The translations under genes were made by a program, and so were the position numbers. From assembly GCA_030762935.1 (NCBI GenBank), contig CM060890.1:149630129-149694128 (forward strand): a stretch of DNA of 64,000 bases. Direction: 5' to 3'. The notes under the pieces were generated by a model. It was not told the DNA's origin. It saw nothing but the letters and a program-made list of their open reading frames with translations, and ran no database searches. This document shows positions 12,331 through 21,480 of this stretch, piece after piece. Each line of letters opens with the position of its first letter. Position 1 is the stretch's first letter. Origin of the DNA: Hymenopus coronatus (taxonomy: Eukaryota; Arthropoda; Insecta; Mantodea; Hymenopodidae).

Positions 12331-12592
12331 GATTTGGCATAAAGGAAAAACAATGTAAAACTGAACATATTCTTTCCCCATTATTCTGGAGTTTTCTGAA
12401 TTTTACAATAAAATCGCTCTATGAAATTCCACTTTAGTTATGTTACATGAGATATATTGGAGAGTATATACATTTATTATTATTATTAAACACCTGTTAA
12501 TAAGATCATGTTAGAACACAGAGCATTGTATCGATTTCCTTTCATCAAATTCCAGGAATCTCTTATAAATAATTATTTAGATTGTGTTCCTC

Positions 12593-12714
12593 TTTACTTT
12601 CTCAACCATATACTCGTATATATTAGATAGAGAATGTATTGCAACCCAACTAAAAATTGGAAATTGAGATTTCACCGGGAACATCTTTTGAAGCATCGTT
12701 AATTAAAATGGAAA

Positions 12715-12754
<40 letters not shown>

Positions 12755-12870
12755 TCCTCTAAACAGTATAATTAACAAATGGAAAGGCAATTAAATAGAA
12801 AACTTGGTATTTAAATTCTCTTATTGTCCAAAGAGGCGTCATGAATTTCAAGAAAATTACCTAGCAAATC
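12593..12870 (+). repeat. Family-A copy, degenerate, with (GT)n tract
   Basis: The stretch holds the family-A order: a degraded 5' hairpin and GAGAATGTATTGCA, GAGATTTCACCGGGAA, then (GT)n at about 12717-12752, followed by AAAACTTGGTATTTAAATTC and ATTTCAAGAAAATTACC. It is nested in the hAT-like insertion and more diverged than most copies. Confidence 0.7.
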
Positions 12871-13261
12871 ATCAATTACTAAAACGTGTCCTGAAAGAGG
12901 CAGGTTATAAAATTGCGAGGCATGAGTTACCCCTTACATTGCATACCAGACTTCAATTTCATTTCATTGATTTTACCGATTAGGCCACAAACAAATTTGT
13001 GTATGCATTTCATGTTTGCATTCAACGTACAGCATGTTGGATTTCAAAAGAATTAATAATTGCACTATATGATGGTAGATTATCTCATATTGAGAAGCTG
13101 TCGGAGGAATCCACAATTTGGTAAATGATCAGGAACGTGTAGAGAAAATTCCTTCATATTCTTTGAATAATCATTTTAAGTACCTCAGAAACCTGACAAA
13201 AACTTATTTTCTATTATTAACGTTCTCTATTCTGTATGTGTCATGGTGAACTATCGTTTTC

Positions 13262-13370
13262 CAGCTAAAAATCTCATGTTGATATTTCATTGGAAATTAT
13301 GTTTTGAGGTCCCCTGAATTCAAAAAGGTATTTTCAGAAAAAGGACTATGTTTGTGTGCGTGCGTGCAAA
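13262..13370 (+). repeat. Family-A 5' fragment
   Basis: The phrases GATATTTCATTGGAAAT, GAGGTCCCCTGAATTC, TATTTTCAGAAAAAGG and a short TGTGTGCGTGCGTG tract reproduce the 5' part of family A. A (TA)n stretch follows at 13377-13392, and an A-run with TA repeats lies at 13667-13715. Confidence 0.65.
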
Positions 13371-14192
13371 AGTTGATATATATATATATATACAGAGTTA
13401 ACATTTCCTATATATTTTCTGTTACTTTTTCAGTCTTTCCATATTTATACTCTTCTCAAATGGAAAGTCGTTATTCGTATTTCTTTATGCTGGTAAAAAT
13501 AAGAGAACAAAAAAGGTTATTGCTTTAGCAACACTACAATAAAAGTTATTTGCAATTTGTTGGAGCATTTTTTTTCTTTCTTTATGTAAAATTAGTTTCT
13601 GAAGTCATATATCTTGCTAACGTAATGACGATTTACCTGTGCATATGTTACATTAAAGATTCTGCAAAAAAAAAAAAAAAAAAAAAAAAGAAATATATAT
13701 ATATTTATATACATAAAGCAGTTGTAAATTATTAACTTACTTTAACCTGTACAATAACTCATCTAACATAAAGACGTTCGTAGATGTTTCGGCAATGATC
13801 GGCAGTGTTCCTTTTCTTATGTTCTTTAGCCTCGTGGCTTCAGCGCTGTAGGCTTTTCACATTAAAATAAATGGTTAACACATTGTGCTCACTCGGTTTC
13901 CATCGAAGCTCGGTTTGGTACTCCAAAAGGTCAAGCAAAAGAATAACAAACCGCAATGGCTGATCACGATATTTCAAAACTGCGATTCTTTTTTAACGAC
14001 GATACCTACCATGGTTGACACGATTCATGCAATTCTTTTCAACTCATACGATTCTTTTCAATGCATGCGGTTCTTTTCGATTCACACAATTCTTTTTGAA
14101 CAACGATTCATGTTAAGACTATCACGATTCTTACGATTCTTTCCTTGTACTCGTTCATATGAACGATTCGTTCATGAATCGCCCCATGTCTA

Positions 14193-14220
14193 CTATGTAT
14201 TTGGCGGGAACGAGTGCTGT
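14193..14220 (+). repeat. Remnant of the 85-bp satellite
   Basis: CTATGTATTTGGCGGGAACG and the following bases match the satellite monomer. The match stops after about 28 bp, so the hAT-like element landed at, or now defines, the right edge of the array. Confidence 0.85.
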
Positions 14221-14682
14221 CGAATGCAATCTTAATTTATCTGTGCCATCATGCATTGTTAATAATTATTGTGTCCAGTGATATTGAGGAACATTTTACC
14301 AGTGTATCATTTACAAGTATTATATTACCTGTAATGCATTCTCTCCCTCGCGACCAGATCCTGAGATGTAATATTATTACAGGGAGTCATACAGTTCGCC
14401 GACATTATTACGATGTGGTAATGATAATTTGTAATAGATAGAAGCAGAATCAAATCTAGTACTTGCTAAATCTCGAAACGTTTAAGAGGTATAATAGGAG
14501 AAATTTATGAAGTGCTGTCTGTTGATCAGTGTATACTGGTGAGTGTAAAGTGGAACAAAATTACTTTACGCTTGTTGCACTTCTTTGCGCGTGGATTCCG
14601 TAAAAATCAAGTATTGAGCTCGTAAACTACTCAATCACGCTCGGTCGTCAGAAAAAAAATCGTTTTTAGACGGTATTCTTTT
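14221..14682. other. Unassigned DNA with an inverted dispersed repeat
   Basis: No gene is recognised. About 14555-14648 is the inverted counterpart of 1165-1265, sharing CGCGTGGATTCCGTAAAAAT and GAGCTCGTAAACTACTC. Confidence 0.5.
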
Positions 14683-14947
14683 ACCAGATGTCAGTAGTGT
14701 TAAAAGTAGAAAATTCTGTCACTCAGCGTTATAAAATTATAACAACTTTGGTTTATGTGTCCACGGCCTCATTCAAGTAGGCCATGATTCTGAAAGCTGT
14801 ATCGATCCATAAAATGGCGGATGTAATGAACATGGAATCTCCTGAACCAGACGAAATAAGTAAGCAGCGGAGAGAGCAAAACTACAACTGCTACACTGTC
14901 TCCGTTGCATAGAATGTACGAATGAGTGACCAGTGATGGCAACAACT
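14683..14947 (+). repeat. Dispersed repeat B, copy 1 (contains a 32-codon frame)
   Basis: This segment matches the reverse complement of 39578-39849 closely along its whole length, for example TGTCAGTAGTGTTAAAAGTA and TTATGTGTCCACGGCCTC. It contains ATG GCG GAT at 14814 and a stop at 14910-14912, a 99-bp frame. In the other copy the same 99 bp ends at the same stop but begins with GTG. The repeat class is unknown; it could be a duplicated 5' exon or a mobile element. Confidence 0.7.
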
Positions 14948-15126
14948 AAATATCGCACACCGTTAAGCATGACCTCAGTGAAATCGGTAAACCAGTCTAT
15001 TTATAATTATAATATGTTTATAAATATTGAGAATAGTGTATGATACACGTGTTTAAATTGTTTTATATTGTTCATAGGATAACGGCCTAGCTTCGGAAAC
15101 TTCCTACGCATAACATAAAACACCAT

Positions 15127-15895
15127 TTTTACTTTCTCTTCGCGTACTATGTACATAGTGTATAGAGAAGGTATTGCACTCCACCCAAAAATTCGATACC
15201 GAGATTTCACCGAAATATATGTTTTAGGGTCCCCTGTATCCATAGAACGCATTTTCAGAAAAATGTCCGTGTGTGTTATGTGTGTGTGTGTGTTCGTGTC
15301 TGTGAAAACGATAACTCAAAATCGAAAGGTGGGTAAAATACCAAACTTGGTATTTAAGTTCAGTATCATCCAGGGATGCGGCACGCAGATTTTGAGAAAA
15401 ATCCCCCCACACCAAACTACCCTTTACAGGGAACTTTTTTCGAAAAATTTGATTTTATCAAATATGGCTCTAACGATTTTGATTAAAATATCATATATTA
15501 AAGATATTTACGTGACAAATAAAATAGCTTGAATTTTCTAGGAATAGCCTCTGAAGACTACTTTATTGTGGATGAATTTTACGGATTTTGAATAACTGGT
15601 AAACCGTAAGCGATAGAGAAAACTATGTCACACAAAAATGTAGAGCACGTTAAAACACACACTTTATGTTATATACATTTTTTTTCGTGGAATTGGTCGT
15701 TTTTGAGATATTCCTTGCTTTTGGTTTCAACTTTAAAAACTTATACAGGAATTTGTCAACTCCTGTCCATACAAACAATGGGACTTCATTCACATAGAAA
15801 CCAGCTTTTCAGTACCACTTTAACCTATGCTACTCCCTTATTTCGCTTCTACTTACAAGGAAGCAAATAATAAGACTATTTCTGCTAATTAGTTT
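15127..15895 (+). repeat. Family-A interspersed repeat, near full length
   Basis: It begins with the 5' palindromic end (ACTTTCTC, then TACTATGTACATAGTGTA, then TAGAGAAGG) and continues through GAGATTTCACCGAAATA, the TG tract at about 15265-15292, ATAACTCAAAATCG, AAACTTGGTATTTAAG, AAAAATCCCC, GGCTCTAACGATTTTGATTA and GGAAGCAAATAATAAGAC. It is followed immediately head-to-tail by another copy. A 127-codon open frame across the middle (15149-15532) is not accepted as a gene. Confidence 0.85.
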
Positions 15896-16760
15896 ATCTA
15901 TACGTACTATGTACATAGTGTATAGAGAAGGTATTGCATTGTACCCAAAAATTCGATACTGAGATTTCACCGGAAATACATGTTTTGAGTCCACCTGAAT
16001 CCAAAAAAAAAAACATTTTTAGAAAAATGTCCGTGTGTGTGCCTGTCTGTGTGTGTGTGTGTGTGTTTGTGTGTGTATCTGTGGGCAGCATAGCTCATAA
16101 ACGATAAGACCGTTAAATACTAAACTTGGTATTTAAGTTCAGTATCTTCCAAGGATGCCACACGAAGATTTTAAAGAAAATCCCCCCACCCACAACTACC
16201 TTTCACCTGGAAACATTTTCGAAAATTTTGATTTTCTAAAAAATGGCCCTAACGACTTTGATAAAAATATCATATATTAAAGATATATACTTGACAAATA
16301 ATATGTATATCTTTAATTTTCTGGGAATAACCTCTGAAGACTACTTTATTCTGGATGATTTTTACGGAATTTGGTGTAACTGGTAAACCGTAAGAGATAG
16401 ACAAGAACTTACCACACAAAAAATGTAGAGCACATTAAAACACACAATTTATGTTATGTACATTTTTTTCGTGGAGTTGATCGTTTTTTAGATGTTCCTT
16501 ATTTTTTGTTTCAGCCTTAAAAAACGTATACTTTTCTCATACAAGAATTTGTCAAATCCTGTCCATACAAACAAAGGAACTTCAGTCACATAGCAACCAG
16601 CTTTTGACTATCACTTTAACCTATGGCACTCCCTTATTTCGCTTCTACTTACAGGGAAGCAAGTAATAAGACTATTTTTGCTAGTTTTTGGCAGGAAGTA
16701 AATAGAAGCATAAGCTTCTTAACAGTTATTATTGTAGAGAAAGTCATGTGAATTTAACAG
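15896..16760 (+). repeat. Family-A interspersed repeat, full length
   Basis: It begins with the TACTATGTACATAGTGTA hairpin and ends at TGTAGAGAAAGTCATGTGAA, with all intervening family landmarks in order. Its TG tract is at about 16032-16083. Head-to-tail with the preceding copy. Confidence 0.87.
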
Positions 16761-17064
16761 TAAGATTTTTACCACTTGTATTCTAAATAACTATTTTGCA
16801 GACTTTGGAATATTTGAGATTTAGCGTTGAAGCGAGTCGTGGTTATTAAAAGGCACGAATATCAAACAGGTGATCTTTTACTCAGATATCTGCTCCTTGT
16901 TTCCTTTAACAAACACATTATTCTGCCGCAAAGCTTCCTCCTTATAAGGTACAAGATACTATCTCCGTCTTCTGTCATCTCAGTGCCGCAATTTGACTGC
17001 TGGGCTCCAGACCACCATTCACTTGACTTTCCCCATAACAGAGTATTGTTAAAAACCTTATAAA
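16761..17064. other. Unassigned spacer
   Basis: Nothing recognised between two family-A copies of opposite orientation. A 78-codon frame here lacks any supporting feature. Confidence 0.4.
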
Positions 17065-17680
17065 TGTTTTAAACTGAGACCAATATTAAGGAATATCTCA
17101 AAAATGGTCAACTCAACGAAAAGAATGTATATTACATAAATTGTGTTTCAACGAGATCTGCATATTTTTTGTTGTAAGATTTTGTCTATCTCTTACGGTT
17201 TATTAGTTATGCAAAATCCAGGAAAATTCATCCAGAATAAAGAGGTCTTCACAAGCTATTCCTAGAAAATTCAAGATATATATTTAATTTTTCGTGTAAA
17301 TACCTTTAATATAAGGTATTTTAATCAAAATCGTTAGAGCCATTTCTGAGAAAATAAAAATTTTCAAAACATTTTCCATATAAAGGGTAGTTTAGAATGG
17401 GGGGGGGATTTTCCTCAAAATCTTCGTGTTGCATCCTTGGATGATACGTAACTTACATACCAAGTTTGGTATTTTATCAATTTTTGGTTTTTGAGTTGTC
17501 CTGTACAAAGATACATGGACATACACATGGACATTTTTTTTTCTTTTCTAAAAATGCTTTTTTTTGGATTCAGGGGGTCCCAAAACATGTATTTCCGATG
17601 AAATCTCGGTATTTAATTTTCGGTAATGTACCGAAATATATTTTATACACTATGTACAAGTACGTGTAGAGAAAGTAAAA
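17065..17680 (-). repeat. Family-A repeat, 3'-truncated, minus orientation
   Basis: The reverse complement carries the 5' hairpin end (ending GTGTAGAGAAAGTA at about 17680), a degraded CA tract at about 17505-17530, and the middle section with the AAATCGTTAGAGCC block. A G-run (nine G) at about 17399-17407 corresponds to the C-rich AAAATCCCCC block of other copies. Confidence 0.8.
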
Positions 17681-17954
17681 CTTATACACAATTGTTACAA
17701 AAGCGTATACTGGCTTTTCAAATTTATTCGACGCCACTGGGTTTAAATATATGTTGTCATTATTAGTCTCAAAGGGGAGGTGTGGAATTGAACCTTTGAC
17801 TGGGCTGTGTGCAACCAGCACATTTTGTGCGTTCTTTGCAGTGACCACCTATCAGAGAATTTGTGTGGTTGAGTGTTACTTCAGAACTGCAAGAATGCGT
17901 TACCTGTCAATATAAATGCTGCTATTACGACTGTTCTAAATGTATATGTCACAT

Positions 17955-18345
17955 TTTACTTAAAGTAAAAATTTTCGAAAACTTTTCCATGTAAAGGGTA
18001 GTTTGGGGTGGGAGATTTTCCTGTAAATCTTCGTGTAGCATCCTTGGAAGATACTGAACTTGAATACCAAGTTTCGTGTTAAACTTTGAGCTGTGCTGCC
18101 CACAGACACACAAACACATACAGACATACACACACATACACACATACACACAGATACACACATACACACATATACACAAATACACACACAGATACACACA
18201 TACACAAACAGAGATTTTTCTAAAAATGCTTTTTTTGGATTCAGGGGGTCCTAAAACATGTATTTTCGGTGAAAGTCGGCATCGAATTTTTGTATCTATT
18301 ACAATGCCTTCTCTATACACTATATACATAATACGCGTAGAGAAA
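17955..18345 (-). repeat. Family-A repeat, 5' half, minus orientation, with expanded CA tract
   Basis: The reverse complement runs from the 5' hairpin (about 18300-18345) to the block at 17965. The normally short internal tract is enlarged to about 110 bp of CACA/CATACACA at 18100-18210, an intermediate between ordinary copies and the kilobase arrays elsewhere in the window. Confidence 0.85.
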
Positions 18346-18700
18346 GTAATAAAAAATATAACCTAGAATTTTCATACATAATAAAAATATCACGGTTATT
18401 TTGTAATATAACTGGAATACATATCAATTAGATAACTTACGTAAGTACATTTTGTAATATAACTGGAATACATATCAATTAGATAACTTACGTATTGTGC
18501 ATTTTCCACAAATGCCTTACCTTAAACACAATGTACACAATATTTTTTTACGTTGCTATAATTACAAAACTAGGGGATTTGACTTGATGTATTTGTTTGA
18601 GCCCAAATGTTCAACATCTTGCAACCAGAGTAGCAACAATGGGCGCAGGTTATAGAACACATTCATTAAAGAATATTTTCTGTAGTGAAAATTATCTCTT
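18346..18700. other. Unassigned DNA with a 65-bp direct duplication
   Basis: The phrase TTTTGTAATATAACTGGAAT with the following ~45 bp appears twice in a row (about 18400-18446 and 18450-18496). No gene is recognised. Confidence 0.6.
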
Positions 18701-18972
18701 AGAAATACTTGATATGTAAGTTATCATTCTGAACACACATTTGGTAAGGTAAGCTCAATTTACAATTCATTTGTTAATTGCCATACCAACAAGCACCGTA
18801 AGAGTTTGAGAGGTCATTAATACTTACAGTACAATTAGGAAATAACGTAACACGTGCTACTTCAAGTAAAGAATCTATTGCAAAATTCATTAACAAAAGA
18901 ATGTATAAGAAGGCTTTGTCCATGTAATTTATATGTAGCCTTTCATTTGTTCACATTGAGAATTCATTTTTA
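18701..18972 (+). repeat. Duplicated flank C, copy 1
   Basis: This ~270-bp segment is near-identical to 49496-49756, and in both places a family-A 5' end follows. Shared phrases include ACTTGATATGTAAGTTATCA and GTGCTACTTCAAGTAAAGAA. Confidence 0.85.
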
Positions 18973-19815
18973 CTTTCTCCATACGCACTATGTACATAGT
19001 GTATAGAGAAAGTATTGCACTCCACCAAAAATTCGATACCGAGATTTCACCGGAAATATATGTTTTAGGGTCCCCAATATCCAAAAAAAGCATTTTCACA
19101 AAAAGGTCCGTGTGTGTGTGTGTCCGTGTGTCCGTGTGCCTGTGAACACGATAACTCAAAAACGAAAAGTCGGTAAAGCACCAAACTTGGTATTTAAGTT
19201 TAGTATCTTCCAGAGATGCGACACGAAGATTTTGAGAAAAATCCCCCCACCCCCAACTACCCTTTACATGGAACTTTTTTCGAAAATTTTGATTTTCTCA
19301 AAAATGGCTCTAACGATTTTGATTAAAATTTCGTATATTAAACATATTTACCTGACAAATAAAATGTATTTTCTGGGAATAGTTTCTGAAGAGTAGTTTA
19401 TTCTGAATGAATTTTACTACATTTTGAATAGCTGCTAAACCGTAAGAGATGGACAAAACCTTACTGCACAAAAAATGTAGAGCACATTAAAACACACAAT
19501 TTATGTTATATACATTTTTTTCGTGGAGTTCGTCGTTTTTGTGACATTCCTTATTTTTGGTTTCTGCTATGAAAAACGTATACTTTTCTCATACAGGAAC
19601 TTGTCAACTCCTATCCATATAGACAAAGGAACTTCATTGACATAGCAACCAGCTTTTGACCATCACTTTAACCTACAGTTGTCCCTTATTTCGCTTATAC
19701 TTACAAGGAAGCGAGTAATTAGACTATTTCTGCTATTTTTTTCTGATTAGCATAAAGTAAATAAAAGTATAAGCTTTTTAAGAATAATTTGTTGCAGGGA
19801 TATGGAGAAAGTCAT
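18973..19815 (+). repeat. Family-A interspersed repeat, full length
   Basis: A well-preserved copy: 5' hairpin around TACATAGTGTATAGAGAAAG, GATACCGAGATTTCACCGGA, TG/TCCG tract at 19108-19140, AACACGATAACTCAAAAACG, CCCCCCACCCCCAACTACCC, and the 3' tail ending near TATGGAGAAAGTCATGTGAA. First unit of a head-to-tail trio. Confidence 0.9.
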
Positions 19816-19831
19816 GTGAATGGTACACATC

Positions 19832-20720
19832 AGATTTTTACTTTCTCTAGCCCCGTATGTACAATGTACATAATGATAGAGAAGTATTGTTTTCCACCCA
19901 AAAATTCGATGTGGAGATTTCACAGAAAATACATGTTTTAGGACCCCCTGAATCCAAAGTAAGCATTTACAGAAAAAGGTCCGTGTGTGTGTATGTCTGT
20001 GTGTCCGTGTGTCTGTGAACACAATAACTCTAAAACGAAAAATATCTAAAACACCAAACTTGTTATTTAAGTTCAATATCTTCCAGGGATGCGACACAAA
20101 TGTTTTGAGAAAAGTCCCTCCACCCCAAACTACCCTTTACATGGACATTTTTTTCGAAAATTTTGATTTTCTTAAAAATGGCTCTAACGATTTTGATTAA
20201 AATATGGTATATTAAAAATATTTACCTGACAAATAAGATGTATATCTTGAATTTTCTGGGAATAGCTTCAAAGACCTGTTTATTCTGGATGAATTTTGCT
20301 TAATTTGGCATAACTAGTAAACCGTAAGAGATAGACAAAAACTTACTGTACAAAAAATGTAGGCCTCGTTAAAATATACAACTTACGCTATGTACATTTT
20401 TTTCGTGGATCTTACCGTTTTCGAGGTATTCATTGTTATTAGTTTCAGTTGTGAAGTACTTATACTTTTCTCAGACGGAGTGTCCGTTTTTCTTTTGTTC
20501 TACTCCTGGCCAAGAAAAGAAGCGATTTGTAATGACAATCGCATAACGACAGCTTTTAAAACATTTGACTATCGATTTAGCCTAGTGTATTCCCTTATTT
20601 TCGTCCTACTTATAACGAACTAAGTACTAAGAACATTGTGCTGAATACCTCGATTGCAAGGTGCAGAAAGAAGAATAATCTTATGTAAGAAGGATGTAGA
20701 ATGGCTAGAGAAAGTCATGT
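19832..20720 (+). repeat. Family-A interspersed repeat, full length
   Basis: Second unit of the trio, with a slightly degraded 5' hairpin, TG tract at 19984-20018 and a 3' end at GCTAGAGAAAGTCATGTCAG. Confidence 0.88.
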
Positions 20721-20737
20721 CAGTGTAACACATCAGA

Positions 20738-21020
20738 TTTTTACTTTCTCTATACGCACTATGTACATAGTATGTAGAGAAGGTATTGCACTCCACCCAA
20801 AAATTTGATACCGAGATTTCACCGAAATATATGTTTTAGGGCACCTTGTATCCAAAAAAAAGTATTTTCAGAAAAAAGGTCCGTGTTTGTGGCTGTGTGT
20901 CCGTGTGCCAGTGTGTCCGTGTGTCTGTGAACACGATAACTCAAAAACGAAAAGTCGATAAAATACAAAATTTAGTATTGAAGTTTAGTATATTCCAGGG
21001 ATGCGACACGAAGATTTTTT
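20738..21020 (+). repeat. Family-A repeat, 5' part
   Basis: Third unit of the trio. It starts with the hairpin (ACTATGTACATAGTATG) and a TG/TCCG tract at about 20880-20928, and breaks off at CGACACGAAGATTTTTT. The sequence after the break (TTAATGTTCAATAA at about 21019-21032) recurs at 51011-51024, also directly after a family-A end. Confidence 0.85.
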
Positions 21021-21349
21021 CTTAATGTTCAATAAAAAGTTGAAAAGCAATTATGATTTACTATTGTTTTTTTCAGTTTTTCTTAAGTATTTTAAAAAGT
21101 AATTTGCTAACCACGAACTGTAATTTAGTTATCAGACCTCGTATTCCAAATATACATTCTCGACCTGATAAGTATAACTTACAGTTGTTAGTACACAATA
21201 TGCTATCCCATTTTCCATTTATACTTCTCATTTTTGTTAAGGCTATATTCTACATTTCTGTATATAAAAACTATATACTTGAGCGTTTATATAACCAAAA
21301 GATGTATTTTATTTCAAATTCCCATCGCCTTTATTTCCTACCAAACACT

Positions 21350-21480
21350 GTGTAGGTAGAGAACACGATATATTCCATTAAAAATCGCTACCAAGATTTC
21401 ACGGCAGTGTATGCTTTCAGCACAGCAGAGAAAACAAATACATGAAAAGCATTTTTAGAAATAATTAATGCGTTTGCGTA
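21350..21480 (+). repeat. Family-A 5' fragment leading into the GT array
   Basis: A degraded family-A 5' segment: GTAGAGAACACGATATATTCC, ACCAAGATTTCACGGCAG and AAAAGCATTTTTAGAAA. At the position where other copies have the short TG tract, the 10-kb array begins. Confidence 0.75.

Larger units (their letters stand above)
11133..14200. mobile_element. Non-autonomous hAT-like element (11141-14192) inserted in the 85-bp satellite
   Basis: The satellite phrase is interrupted at 11140 and resumes at 14193 (CTATGTATTTGGCGGGAACG). The interrupted site is duplicated as a perfect 8-bp repeat CTATGTAT at 11133-11140 and 14193-14200. The 3,052-bp insert has imperfect inverted ends, TAGAGTTAGGTCGA at left and TAGACATGGGGCGA (reverse complement) at right. 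Subterminal regions are crowded with ACGATTC/GATTCGTTCATGAATCG motifs at about 11172-11240 and 14020-14180, typical of transposase-binding subterminal repeats. No transposase frame is seen; family-A fragments sit inside. An ATG followed by a lysine-rich tract at 11364 could be a decayed start of a lost transposase, but this is weak. Confidence 0.85.

Noticed and set aside
14214..14441. 75-codon frame after the hAT-like insertion
   Set aside because: Starts in satellite remnant and shows no domain.
16827..17063. 78-codon frame between family-A copies
   Set aside because: No homology signal or splice context visible.
17760..17860. Possible minus-strand tRNA-like SINE (GGTTCAATTCCAC)
   Set aside because: Only a box-B-like motif; box A and the body are not convincing.
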